Positions 24,000 through 33,191 of a stretch of DNA of 64,000 bases are shown here, one piece after another. Position 1 is the stretch's first letter. The number at the start of each line of letters is the position of its first letter. This DNA comes from Paenibacillus polygoni (GTDB lineage Bacteria; Bacillota; Bacilli; Paenibacillales; Paenibacillaceae). The notes beneath the pieces are model-generated. The model made no database searches and had not been told where the DNA came from. It saw only the letters and a program-made list of their open reading frames with translations. The stretch covers positions 324,001-388,000 of the forward strand of contig NZ_CP127162.1 in NCBI RefSeq assembly GCF_030263935.1, in the 5' to 3' direction. The position numbers and the translations under genes were made by a program.

Positions 24000-24004
24000 T
24001 CTTT

Positions 24005-25867
24005 TTATACCATGTAAGGAGCAGTCTCTTCCTGCAAGGTCAGTTCGTTTTTTGGTGACCGGGCAAGGATATAGGCAATAAAGATCTCGACTAGCTCTGG
24101 ATCAAACTGAGTTCCGGCACAAGCGCGAAGCTCAATAATCCCTTCTTGCAGTGTCTTTGTTTTCTGGTAAGGCCGTTCTGTAGTCATGGCATCAAAAGAA
24201 TCAAGAACAGTGAGCATCCGGCATAGTTTAGGGATTTCTTTCCCTTTTAGTCCATGAGGATATCCTTTACCATCAAATCGTTCATGATGAAGCTCTATAT
24301 AAGGAATTAAATCTCTAAAACGTGGATCGGTAAGCGCGATTTTCTTTCCCCATGTAACATGTTGTTTAATGGTCTCCCACTCTTCAGGAGTAAGTTTTCC
24401 TTCTTTATTCAAGACGCCCCACGGAATTTCAAGTTTCCCGATGTCATGAATCAGCGCACCAAGGACAAACTCTCTTTTTTCTTCTTTGTCTAATGATAGA
24501 ATATTGCTCATATCTAATGCATATTTGTACACTCTTTTTGAGTGCTTGAATGTATCTATATCTTTGTACATAAATAAGTTGAGTTGTTGCTCGATGTAAT
24601 TTACTTCATGAGACAAATCTAGTTCGTCTTCCATTATTAAGTCACAGCCATAAGTATGTACGGTGTTTTTTCCTTGTTTCTTAGCATAGTACAGCGCTTT
24701 ATCGGCATGGTCCACAAGCTGCGATTTATCATATAGGTCTATACTGTACTGAGCGATCCCAGCTGAAAAAGATAAGCATTTATGTGGAAAAACTTCTACA
24801 CCATCAAAAGGAGTATCGTTTAGTTTTTTTCTCAACTTATCAACAAAATGTCGAGCCTTTTCGTAGTCATATCCCGGCATAAGAAGAGTGAACTCTTCAC
24901 CGCCATAACGGGAAGCCACAATAGAGGTGTCTTTTGTTTCTTCTTTCAACATAGAACCGAGAAAACTAATGAGCAGGTCACCTTTTAAATGGCCGAAGCT
25001 GTCATTGTATTTTTTAAAATCATCAATATCGATCATGGCTAGTGAAAGTGCTCTATCATTAACTTTAGCTTCTATAATGTGATAATCAAGCGAACTTTCA
25101 AAAAAACTATGATTATAGAGTGCTGTACGCTGATCAATATTAGAGCGATTTAGTATCTGATGATACATGGAGAATAATAGACGGAAAGCATGTGATAACA
25201 TAATGCCCAAACTAAGAAATAGAATGAGACCAAGTGTTCCATTGTTTACGATCAAGACACATAATACAAGAGAGAGGATTAACATACAAAGGTATACAAG
25301 TATGGTGTCCTTAACAAATCCTTTTAACGTATTAGCTAAATCTGTACGGTATAAAAGATAGTAATAAATAAACAGACCGATTGTGTTTATCCCAAAATAA
25401 CTAGTAAGGGCTAGAATATAAGAAGCTAAATTATGACCATTTACAGGACCTAGTGTGCCATTAAAAGCAAGAAAAACTTGAAATGAAAGAGTGATCATTA
25501 TTGAGTATAAAGAAAAATTAGTTAGTTTCTTCCACCAAGGAACATTACGTTTATAGACAAAGTAGGATAAAGAACAGAGTAACAACACTGCAAGTGTAAA
25601 TTGACTTCCGTATATAAACATACATGCGAGATAGATGGAAGAATCAAAGGAAATTACATTTCCTTCAGGTGGAAGCCGAAATGTAAGACTATTGAGAATT
25701 AGGGCTGCCCCTAACATTACATAAAGTTTCACCCATTCTTCACTGCTATAATTAATAAAAGAGAAACCGTTAGTCCATATAAAGGTTATTATTCCCGTTA
25801 GACATAAGAAAGCAATATACCAGTGGCTAATATCTAGTTCTTTTATTTTCATAAAAATTTTTGCCAT
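24005..25867 (-). CDS. GGDEF and HD-GYP protein with membrane sensor domain
   Basis: This 620-residue protein has about eight N-terminal membrane spans (residues 10-220). A GGDEF domain follows with AMIDIDDFKKYND and the intact site motif RYGGEEF, then an HD-GYP domain (LIHDIGKLEIP ... HHERFDGKGYPHGL). The first part makes cyclic-di-GMP and the second degrades it, so net activity depends on the sensor. AGGAG ten bases before ATG 25867 favours this start over 25897. It follows DUF5317 and a 30-residue peptide, with a hairpin terminator between the peptide and this gene, so it may be read by read-through or from its own promoter. Confidence 0.9.
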   Translation of the reverse strand: MAKIFMKIKELDISHWYIAFLCLTGIITFIWTNGFSFINYSSEEWVKLYVMLGAALILNSLTFRLPPEGNVISFDSSIYLACMFIYGSQFTLAVLLLCSLSYFVYKRNVPWWKKLTNFSLYSIMITLSFQVFLAFNGTLGPVNGHNLASYILALTSYFGINTIGLFIYYYLLYRTDLANTLKGFVKDTILVYLCMLILSLVLCVLIVNNGTLGLILFLSLGIMLSHAFRLLFSMYHQILNRSNIDQRTALYNHSFFESSLDYHIIEAKVNDRALSLAMIDIDDFKKYNDSFGHLKGDLLISFLGSMLKEETKDTSIVASRYGGEEFTLLMPGYDYEKARHFVDKLRKKLNDTPFDGVEVFPHKCLSFSAGIAQYSIDLYDKSQLVDHADKALYYAKKQGKNTVHTYGCDLIMEDELDLSHEVNYIEQQLNLFMYKDIDTFKHSKRVYKYALDMSNILSLDKEEKREFVLGALIHDIGKLEIPWGVLNKEGKLTPEEWETIKQHVTWGKKIALTDPRFRDLIPYIELHHERFDGKGYPHGLKGKEIPKLCRMLTVLDSFDAMTTERPYQKTKTLQEGIIELRACAGTQFDPELVEIFIAYILARSPKNELTLQEETAPYMV

Positions 25868-25943
25868 GAACTTACAGTCTCCTATTAATTGCGTCATCTA
25901 TTCATATTTTATCATGACATTGTCATTATTTGATAGATAAAGA

Positions 25944-25971
25944 AAAAAACAGGCTTGGCGGCCTGTTTTTT
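25944..25971 (-). terminator. Terminator between the 30-residue peptide and the GGDEF gene
   Basis: AAAAAACAGG and CCTGTTTTTT pair around eight bases. On the minus strand it lies after the peptide gene and before the GGDEF start, so it can set the expression ratio of the operon. Confidence 0.82.
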
Positions 25972-25991
25972 CATAAGATCGTCATGAGGTC

Positions 25992-26084
25992 TTAACCTAA
26001 TGCAAAACCAGAAGTAAGTGCAACAACAACAGAAGCTACGATAACCGCATTCATGATGATGCGAGCAATGTTAGTTTTTTTCAT
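25992..26084 (-). CDS. Hydrophobic peptide of 30 residues
   Basis: ATG 26084 has AAGGAGG at a normal distance, one of the strongest ribosome sites in the window. The peptide is MKKTNIARI, then a hydrophobic stretch (IIMNAVIVASVVVALTSGFALG) that ends at the C-terminus. It may be a single-span membrane peptide. It stands between DUF5317 and the GGDEF/HD-GYP gene, and a function with one of these is inferred only from position. Confidence 0.65.
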   Translation of the reverse strand: MKKTNIARIIMNAVIVASVVVALTSGFALG

Positions 26085-26105
26085 AGTGTGTATCCTCCTT
26101 AAAAG

Positions 26106-26705
26106 TTAGTTAGATGTATGTAAACTAGTTGCGAGATCTTGATCTTCAGTATCCTTTTTGGGAACCATGATACTCTGGATGTACAGGAAAATGCCAAGGT
26201 TCATAACGACATCTCCGATACTAATAACCTGAGTTCGCGGATAAGGATTAGAGAGAGGAATAATATCCCCAAGGAACGACAGTCTAGTAGAGGCATCCAG
26301 CATGTAGTGCTTATACACGGCATCACCGCTAGTTAAGAGTTCTGTGTAATAGGGTCCCAATACTTGTGCTGCGTCGAGTGATACAGGCATCCGGCCACCA
26401 TTCACAGCCATCACAAGAAAATTGAAAAAAACACCGATAAGAATAATCATAAAGCCTTTATTCTGTCGATTCATCCACAGAAACGCCATACCAATAACGT
26501 AGATGGACATAAAGAAATACCCTGAAGCAGGTGCTAACCAGGAGGCATCTCCTTGAAAGCGAAAAATAAGGAACTGAATGAGTAGAAGGATCGGAAAGAT
26601 AAGTCCGCCCTTTAACTTAATTTGACCAAACTGCACGAGACCATTCTTGAGACCGCCTCTGAACAATCCGACGATAAGTCCAAGAATTATACCATCATAG
26701 ACCAT
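26106..26705 (-). CDS. DUF5317-family membrane protein
   Basis: This 199-residue protein has five hydrophobic segments and the typical DUF5317 pattern with FRGGLKNG near the start and a central NGGRMPVS motif. The N-terminal part crosses the membrane twice, and the C-terminus is polar. The function of the family is unknown, but its genes often lie next to cyclic-di-GMP or HD-domain proteins, as here. It is the first gene of the group DUF5317, peptide and GGDEF/HD-GYP. Confidence 0.8.
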   Translation of the reverse strand: MVYDGIILGLIVGLFRGGLKNGLVQFGQIKLKGGLIFPILLLIQFLIFRFQGDASWLAPASGYFFMSIYVIGMAFLWMNRQNKGFMIILIGVFFNFLVMAVNGGRMPVSLDAAQVLGPYYTELLTSGDAVYKHYMLDASTRLSFLGDIIPLSNPYPRTQVISIGDVVMNLGIFLYIQSIMVPKKDTEDQDLATSLHTSN

Positions 26706-26852
26706 GTATTAATCTCCGTATATCGTATTTTTTTCCAGTCAAATAGATATATTCGACTAGTATATACAAATTCCTTCTTTTTTTTTCAAAAAAATTTAGT
26801 TAATTCGTCTGATACTAAAAAAGTTAATTTCATGTTAAGAATTCCTAAAGAA

Positions 26853-28229
26853 TTATTCATATCCGCCTTGTAAATAGTTATAAAAAGGTACATCGACCCA
26901 CAGTTTATAACTAGATATATCGGCATCAGGTGCGCGTTTTTTTAGTGCATCGGATACTTTTTTTGCATTTTCTTCTAAAGTAAACGATTGAGCATAGTAA
27001 TTTCCTTTTGCTATTTTGTTATTTACGATGACTTCATAGTTCGAAAGGGCTGTTGGTGAGTAGTACAGCGGCTGCCACCAAGAACCATATAAAAGATCTT
27101 TCTGTTCATCGCTATTTTTCTTAGCATAAGCAAGCACAATATTATTAAATCGGTTTTTATCATCTATATTGTTAAATTCTAGTACAAGATCGTATTCTTT
27201 CGCATAAGCAATGTAATTCCCATTTGCTATTTGCTCTACTTTATAATTGTCAGTCTCCTTCGGCTCGCCCCACTCTTTTAAATAGATGAATGCCGATGTT
27301 TTCGGCTCAAGCTGGATGTCGGTCTGAATTCCTTCACTCCGTAATAGTCCGATTAACTGCTTCGCATGTTTAACGTCATCATGACCATACGTAAGTTTTA
27401 ATGAATCTATAAAATTAGAGTTATATCTAGTATCTTTCAGGTTGTATCCGGTAATTTCATTGTTCTCCAGTGCTTCATTTACGATTGCACGAAGATCGGG
27501 GGCTGCAATCAAATCAGAAGTGTTATAAGCATCACTAAGCTTGGAATAGATGTCTGCATCGCTGGTTTTACCAATACTATGTTTATAATTACCGTTTAGC
27601 TCCAGCACTTGTCCGAGTAAAGCGGCTGCATATTCGCTTGAGACTTGTTTGGCAGTTACGGTTTCCTTATATAAGGAAGAGGGGAGAAGACCTGTATCCA
27701 CCGCAGCAGCAATCTCGGAACCGGCTTTGCCCTGAATACGAGAAGGTGAAAAACCTAGTTTCTTAAGAGATGCTTCTACTTTAGCTGATGGATAAGTATA
27801 GCTGAGTTCCTGGATTTCAGCTGCTTTCACTGCAATGTACAGTGCTGCGAGTGGAGTGAGTTTTGCATCCCCATGAACTGTGTTTGTTGTGATGATGCCT
27901 GCCTTGTAGAGTTTGGCCGCTGACGGATAGAGTGGATCAGAGGAATCTATATCTGTAAAAACAGGATCGTCACTCTCTACATGGATAGGAAGAACTTTTG
28001 CGACCGCTTCGATAAAGTCTCCTTTTGTTGGCTTCGCTTCAAACACAATCCCGTACTTGTTACTGAGAAATTGCACGTATCCTTCGATCGTGTCCGCTCC
28101 AGCGTACTGACTTACCGTAGACATAGATGCTGCTTCGGTGACTGGATGGGAAGCAAAAAACGAGGTGGAAGGAAGAATAGATAGAGCTACACTTGCTGCA
28201 ACGACTGTTTTTAATAAAACTTTTTTCAT
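26853..28229 (-). CDS. Exported SLH-domain surface protein
   Basis: The 458-residue protein starts at ATG 28229 with AGGAG seven bases upstream; an earlier ATG at 28250 is less likely. It has a Sec signal (cut near Ala33) followed by a partly degenerate SLH region: KGDFIEAVAKVLPI and FTDIDSSDPLYPSAAKLYKAGIIT, the shape of S-layer homology motifs that hold proteins on pyruvylated wall polymer. The remaining 300 residues have no family I recognise. A second helical SLH-like unit may lie near residues 110-210. A role in the cell envelope is likely. Confidence 0.75.
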   Translation of the reverse strand: MKKVLLKTVVAASVALSILPSTSFFASHPVTEAASMSTVSQYAGADTIEGYVQFLSNKYGIVFEAKPTKGDFIEAVAKVLPIHVESDDPVFTDIDSSDPLYPSAAKLYKAGIITTNTVHGDAKLTPLAALYIAVKAAEIQELSYTYPSAKVEASLKKLGFSPSRIQGKAGSEIAAAVDTGLLPSSLYKETVTAKQVSSEYAAALLGQVLELNGNYKHSIGKTSDADIYSKLSDAYNTSDLIAAPDLRAIVNEALENNEITGYNLKDTRYNSNFIDSLKLTYGHDDVKHAKQLIGLLRSEGIQTDIQLEPKTSAFIYLKEWGEPKETDNYKVEQIANGNYIAYAKEYDLVLEFNNIDDKNRFNNIVLAYAKKNSDEQKDLLYGSWWQPLYYSPTALSNYEVIVNNKIAKGNYYAQSFTLEENAKKVSDALKKRAPDADISSYKLWVDVPFYNYLQGGYE

Positions 28230-28428
28230 AAGACCACTCCTCAAGATCATTTGAATACGTTATAATCCTACTAAACCTACCATTTATGTGTGTTTAATGT
28301 TCTAAATTTAGGGATCATCTTACCATTAGGCTTAAAAGAGTGTCAATCAAACATTCGCATTATATTGATTACAATTAGCAACAAACCATACATTTTACCT
28401 TTATATATAGCAAAATCCGAAAGATTAA

Positions 28429-28457
28429 TTGACATACATCGATAATGTTCGTATTAT
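28429..28457 (+). promoter_or_regulatory. Sigma-A-type promoter of the nucleoside transporter operon
   Basis: TTGACA (28429-28434) and TATTAT (28452-28457) are 17 bases apart, 36 bases before the start of the binding-protein gene. The spacer contains AATGTTCG, one half of a PurBox-like word, but no clear second copy. Confidence 0.75.
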
Positions 28458-28493
28458 GGAACTATGAAAATAGGAAAAGGGGATTAGGTCACT

Positions 28494-29531
28494 ATGAAAA
28501 GAGCTCTTTCGTTTGTGTTGATTATTTCAATGCTTTCCATTTTATTAGCTGCCTGCGGCAGTGATAGCAGTGGAAAAGATGGGTCTGAAGGCGCATCCGC
28601 TTCCGAGCAAGAGTCTAAAAAAGCAGTTCTTGTACTTCCTGAGAAAATTGGTGTCAATCCTTTCTTCGTGCAGATGGATGAAGGGTTCAAAAAAGCAGGG
28701 GAAGAGTTCGGAATTGAAGTAAAGACGATCGAATCGACAGACCCGGCAGCATTTGAACAGAATCTTCATGCAGCTGTAGCAGAGAATTATGATCTAATCA
28801 TGACGGCTACCTTCCAAGCGGAGGATGCTCTTACTAAAGTGGCTACTGAAAATCCAGGCAAGTCTTTTGCTATCGTAGATACGGTTATTGATCTGCCTAA
28901 TGTTCGAAGTGTTGGATTTAAAGAATATGAAGGTGCCTACCTACTTGGGGCAGCAGCGGGCCTCGCAACCAAAACAGATATTGTCGGCATGATTGCCGCT
29001 CAAGATATTCCTTTGATTAAGAAGTACACCGAAGGATTTAGAGAAGGACTTGCTTCCGTTAACCCGGATGCCAAATTCCTGATTAACTATGCAGGTGGAT
29101 TTAATGATGTTGCCAAAGCAAAAGAACTGGCGATCGTTCAAGCTGATCAAGGAGCTGACTTTATTGCTGGGGCTTCTGCAGTAGGTGATCTTGGTGTATT
29201 TGAAGCAGCGAAAGAAAAAGGTTTCTATACTTCCGGTCAAGATACAGATCGTACGGTAGAAGATCCAGAACATATTGTTCTTTCACAGCTTAAATCGACA
29301 GACTCTATTGCTTATGAAGAGTTGAAGGCTTTTGCAAATGGTTCGTTTGAGTTCGGCTATGTTAGTTATGGTCTGAAAGAAGACGGCGTGGGACTTACTT
29401 TTGTAACTAGAGATAGTGAATCCCCGCTTAGTCCATTCATTGGACAAGAAGTGGTTGATAAAGTGAAAGCAATCAGAGATCAGATTGTATCTGGTGAGAT
29501 CGTGGTGACTGATCCGCTTCAAAGTAACTAA
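28494..29531 (+). CDS. nupN: BMP-family nucleoside-binding lipoprotein
   Basis: This 345-residue protein has a lipobox LLAAC (Cys19) and a linker rich in Ser and Glu. The BMP/PnrA fold signatures are VLVLPEKIGVNPFFVQMDEGFKK, SVGFKEYEGAYLLGAAAGLAT and GQDTDRTVEDPEHIVLSQLK. BMP proteins of this type capture purine nucleosides for ABC importers; in Bacillus subtilis NupN serves guanosine uptake. The order BMP, double ATPase and two permeases downstream is the same here. An attenuating hairpin at 29621 separates it from the ATPase gene. Confidence 0.88.
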   Translation: MKRALSFVLIISMLSILLAACGSDSSGKDGSEGASASEQESKKAVLVLPEKIGVNPFFVQMDEGFKKAGEEFGIEVKTIESTDPAAFEQNLHAAVAENYDLIMTATFQAEDALTKVATENPGKSFAIVDTVIDLPNVRSVGFKEYEGAYLLGAAAGLATKTDIVGMIAAQDIPLIKKYTEGFREGLASVNPDAKFLINYAGGFNDVAKAKELAIVQADQGADFIAGASAVGDLGVFEAAKEKGFYTSGQDTDRTVEDPEHIVLSQLKSTDSIAYEELKAFANGSFEFGYVSYGLKEDGVGLTFVTRDSESPLSPFIGQEVVDKVKAIRDQIVSGEIVVTDPLQSN

Positions 29532-29620
29532 GCAATACATTTCTTTTTAAAGCAAAAGGGAAGAAGAATTTACTACAGCTATGTTAGAGCTCGGAATGAT
29601 TGTTAGTTCTTCAAGATTTG

Positions 29621-29652
29621 GCCGGCTGCCCAACACAGGTAGTCGGTTTTTT
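29621..29652 (+). terminator. Intercistronic attenuator between binding protein and ATPase
   Basis: CCGGCTGCC and GGTAGTCGG pair with two G-U contacts around a short loop, followed by six T. It would lower transcription of the transporter genes relative to the binding protein. Confidence 0.75.
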
Positions 29653-29684
29653 CTTCATTAAGAGGAGAAGGGGGAAGGATACGC

Positions 29685-31187
29685 GTGCTGCTAGAAATGA
29701 GCGGGATTACAAAAAAGTATGGAACACTTACGGCGAATAAAGAAGTGAATTTTGATTTAAAAGAAGGCGAGGTTCATGCCCTTGTAGGGGAGAATGGTGC
29801 AGGGAAAACGACACTGATGCGCATTCTCTACGGGATGGAAGAACCGACCTCGGGCAGCATCCGGGTAAACGGCAAGGAAGTGAGCTTTACAACGCCTTCA
29901 CACGCGATTACTCATGGAATCGGCATGGTCCATCAACATTTCATGTTGTTTCCGTCTTTTACGATTGCTGAGAACATAGTGATTGGCCGTGAACCATCCA
30001 AAAGCGGTGTTGTCTTTGATCGAAATGAGGCCGCCAAAATCGTCATAGAACTCGGTGAAAAGTACGGAATGCCGGTTGATCCGTGGAAAAAAACAGGTGA
30101 GTGTTCGCTTGGTATACAGCAGCGCGTTGAAATTCTGAAGGTACTGTACCAAGGGGCAGACATTATTATTCTGGATGAACCTTCTGCCGTACTAACTCCG
30201 CTCGAAGTAAAAGAACTTCTCACTAACGTTCGTGCTCTAACGAAGCTCGGCAAAAGTTTTATCCTTATTACGCATAAATTGCAGGAAGTCATGGAAGTGT
30301 CTGATCGCATCACGGTACTTCGAGATGGGGTCGTGACGGGAACACTTGAGGCAAAAAACACAGATGTTGAGCAGCTATCAAGACTTATGGTAGGCAGAGA
30401 ACTGGTGCGAATGGAGAAAAAGCCTTTTCAGCCTGGGGATGCTGTGCTTGAAATCGAAGGAGTATCGATGAAGGGATCCAAAGAGCAAACATCGCTCCGA
30501 GATATTAACCTCACGGTTCACGCAGGCGAAGTCATTGGAGTCGCAGGGATATCGGGGAACGGACAATCGGAATTGATTCAAGCCATTGCCGGGCTTAGAC
30601 CGGTCAGTGAAGGATCGATCCGCTTGTCAGGTCAGGATATTACCGGGCTTTCTGTTCGCAAAATTAGGGAGACAGGTCTTGCCCATATACCGGAAGACCG
30701 CTATATGTGGGGAGCTGCAAAAGATGCGACCGTTCTTGAGAATGGAATGATGGGTCACCATCATACTCTGCAGAACAAAGGGGTTATCTCCTCTCGTAAG
30801 GTACGCAAGAAAGTAGAAGAATGGATTCAGCGCTTTGGAGTAAAGACTGGTTCTGTCGAGACAAAAGCACAGTATCTCTCTGGCGGAAACTTGCAAAAGT
30901 TGATTGCTGCCCGCGAGTTTGCTCATGAAGCTCCTTTTCTCATTGCTGCTGAACCGACGCGCGGCGTTGATATTGGGGCAATGGAGACGATTCATAAAGA
31001 ACTGCTCCATCAGCGAGATCAAGGTGCGGCGATCTTACTTGTATCTTCTGAATTGTCAGAGATATTGCAACTCTCGGACCGGGTTGTTGTCATGTATGAA
31101 GGAGAAATCGCAGGAGAACTTATGGCAGAGAATGCGACCGAAGAGAGCATCAGTTTACTGATGGCAGGGGGGAAACAACAGGCATGA
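29685..31187 (+). CDS. nupO: Nucleoside ABC transporter ATPase with two ABC domains
   Basis: The 500-residue protein carries two nucleotide-binding domains, as in ribose- and BMP-type importers. The first has VGENGAGKTTLMRILYG, SLGIQQRVEILKVL and LDEPSAVLTP. The second has AGISGNGQSELIQAIAG in place of a normal Walker A and LSGGNLQKLIAAREF, then AAEPTRGVDIG. So the second site is degenerate, as usual for this group. It starts at GTG 29685 after AGGGGGAAGG, and overlaps the next gene by four bases (ATGA). Confidence 0.9.
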   Translation: MLLEMSGITKKYGTLTANKEVNFDLKEGEVHALVGENGAGKTTLMRILYGMEEPTSGSIRVNGKEVSFTTPSHAITHGIGMVHQHFMLFPSFTIAENIVIGREPSKSGVVFDRNEAAKIVIELGEKYGMPVDPWKKTGECSLGIQQRVEILKVLYQGADIIILDEPSAVLTPLEVKELLTNVRALTKLGKSFILITHKLQEVMEVSDRITVLRDGVVTGTLEAKNTDVEQLSRLMVGRELVRMEKKPFQPGDAVLEIEGVSMKGSKEQTSLRDINLTVHAGEVIGVAGISGNGQSELIQAIAGLRPVSEGSIRLSGQDITGLSVRKIRETGLAHIPEDRYMWGAAKDATVLENGMMGHHHTLQNKGVISSRKVRKKVEEWIQRFGVKTGSVETKAQYLSGGNLQKLIAAREFAHEAPFLIAAEPTRGVDIGAMETIHKELLHQRDQGAAILLVSSELSEILQLSDRVVVMYEGEIAGELMAENATEESISLLMAGGKQQA

Positions 31188-32251
31188 GCATGTTGAAGAA
31201 TCATTTGAAAAGTTTAATCCAGCCGCTGCTTGCTGTAGTGATCGGCCTGCTTGCAGGAGCGATCGCGATCTTGGTTGTCGGCGGCAATGTATTTGAGACA
31301 TACGGGGAGATGTGGAAGGGCGCCTTTGGCAGTTTCTACTTCTTCACTAATACACTGTCACGAGCCACGCCAATTATTCTGATCGGGCTTGGGGTTGCTC
31401 TTGCTTTTAAAGCCGGATTTTTTAACATGGGGGCTGAAGGGCAAATGCTGCTAGGGGCTTTAGCTTCCGCAATAACTGCGCTCTACCTGCCAGGACCCGG
31501 CTGGTTTGTCACGATTGTCTCCATTCTTGCCGGTGCAATTGTCGGAGGTATCTGGTCTCTTTTTGCCGGCTGGCTGGATGCCAAATTTGGTATGAATTTA
31601 TTGATTACTACGCTGTTGCTCAATTACATAGCTGCTTTATTTGCGGGATATATGGTTGCGTATCCGCTTAAGGATACAACGGGATCGGCGGCAATGGCAC
31701 AGACACCGATGGTTGATCCAAGTGTATGGCTGCCTAAACTGTTCCAAGGCATGGGTCTTCATGCCGGATTTATTATCGCAATCATTGCTGCCGTAGTCAT
31801 TTACTTTTTTATGCAAAAAACAGTACCAGGATACGAGATTCGAATGCTCGGAAGCAATCCTTCCTTTGCTGCTTTTGGCGGAGTGAAAAGAGTGCGCATG
31901 ATGATGCTTTCGATGATTGTCAGCGGAGCGCTGGCTGGAATTGCAGGAGCAGGAGAAGTGCTGGGTACCCAGTACCGGTATATTGATGGTTCACTGAGCA
32001 GTGCGAATTATGCATGGAGCGGAATTATGGCTACCCTGCTCGCTGGATCGCATCCGCTTGGTACGGCTTTCTCAGCTTTTCTGCTGTCTGCTCTCCAGAC
32101 CGGGTCTATGGGTGTGGAACGGAATACCGAGGTGCCACTGGAAGTAGGTAGTGTAATTCAAGCTGTGCTGACTCTTTTCGTATCCGCAAAAATCGGCTAT
32201 CGCTTCCTAAAACGAAGAAAGGGGAACAAAACAAATGGAACAGCTTCTTGA
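31184..32251 (+). CDS. nupP: Nucleoside ABC transporter permease 1
   Basis: This 355-residue membrane protein belongs to the BPD_transp_2 family, with about nine spans. FKAGFFNMGAEGQMLLGALA near residue 80 is the conserved coupling segment, and GGVKRVRMMMLSMIVSGALAGIAGA follows near residue 250. It overlaps the ATPase gene by four bases and the second permease by 17 bases, so the transporter genes are translationally coupled. Confidence 0.9.
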   Translation: MSMLKNHLKSLIQPLLAVVIGLLAGAIAILVVGGNVFETYGEMWKGAFGSFYFFTNTLSRATPIILIGLGVALAFKAGFFNMGAEGQMLLGALASAITALYLPGPGWFVTIVSILAGAIVGGIWSLFAGWLDAKFGMNLLITTLLLNYIAALFAGYMVAYPLKDTTGSAAMAQTPMVDPSVWLPKLFQGMGLHAGFIIAIIAAVVIYFFMQKTVPGYEIRMLGSNPSFAAFGGVKRVRMMMLSMIVSGALAGIAGAGEVLGTQYRYIDGSLSSANYAWSGIMATLLAGSHPLGTAFSAFLLSALQTGSMGVERNTEVPLEVGSVIQAVLTLFVSAKIGYRFLKRRKGNKTNGTAS

Positions 32252-33158
32252 TGCAGCCTTATTTAATGCGACTCTTCGTATGATTACACCCATTTTGCTT
32301 GCTGCGCTCGGAGGGGCATTATGTTCCCGTGTTGGTTTATTTAATGTAGGTCTGGAAGGATTAGTCCTTATTGGAGCCTTTTCTTCTATTGTAGGTAACT
32401 ATTTATTTCATAACGTGGTGATTGCCATTATTTTTGCAATTCTCATTGTCTCGTTCTTCTCGCTTGTTTTTGCTTTTGTCAGTATTAATCTAAAGGCTAA
32501 TGAAATTGTGGTCGGTTTATCCATTAACTTTCTGGCAGCGGGACTTACGACATTCTCGTTACGCGCTATTTTTGATGTGAAGGGTGCTTATTACGATAAG
32601 GATATGATCGGATTACCGAAATGGGATATCCCATTCATTCAAGATATTCCATGGATCGGGGACGTCATCTCTGGTCATTCACCGCTTGTCTATCTGGCAT
32701 ATATTCTCGTATTCGTTCTTCATTTCTATCTATTTAAAACAGTATCTGGTTTTCGGCTCCGTTCTGTTGGGGAGAATCCAGTAGCTGCACAAAGTCTTGG
32801 TATTCCCGTTCGCCGTACGCAATACCTTGCTGTACTGATGTGCGGCGTACTCTGTGCGCTTGCCGGTGCACAGTTGTCGCTTGGACAAGTGACGATGTTT
32901 ACAGAAGGAATGACAGCAGGACGCGGATTCATCGCACTTGTTGCTACAATGCTCGGTCAGTCCAGTCCGATTCTTGTGATGGCATCGAGTATATTGTTTG
33001 GTTTTATGGAGGCACTGGGAATTCGTTTGCAAGGTTTCTCACTTCCGTCTCATTTCACCACTATGCTTCCTTATATTATTACACTGGCGGCGATGTTCTT
33101 CTTCAAGGATAAGACGTATGCAGAGGATGCACAGAAAGCGGGCGGAAGCTCAAGGTAA
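32235..33158 (+). CDS. nupQ: Nucleoside ABC transporter permease 2
   Basis: The 307-residue BPD_transp_2 permease is the partner of NupP. CSRVGLFNVGLEGLVLIGAF near residue 40 and TAGRGFIALVATMLG near residue 230 are typical. Its 5' end lies inside the nupP coding region, with AAGGGGAAC before the ATG. Together with NupP it forms the membrane channel for nucleosides. A molybdopterin oxidoreductase gene follows after 33 bases in the same direction. Confidence 0.9.
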   Translation: MEQLLDAALFNATLRMITPILLAALGGALCSRVGLFNVGLEGLVLIGAFSSIVGNYLFHNVVIAIIFAILIVSFFSLVFAFVSINLKANEIVVGLSINFLAAGLTTFSLRAIFDVKGAYYDKDMIGLPKWDIPFIQDIPWIGDVISGHSPLVYLAYILVFVLHFYLFKTVSGFRLRSVGENPVAAQSLGIPVRRTQYLAVLMCGVLCALAGAQLSLGQVTMFTEGMTAGRGFIALVATMLGQSSPILVMASSILFGFMEALGIRLQGFSLPSHFTTMLPYIITLAAMFFFKDKTYAEDAQKAGGSSR

Positions 33159-33191
33159 CAAAGAAAGATGCACAGGGAGGGGCTGTTTTAT

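Noticed and set aside
28380..28460. PurR or purine riboswitch control of the nucleoside operon
   Set aside because: Only one imperfect half of a PurBox is visible and no purine aptamer core was found.
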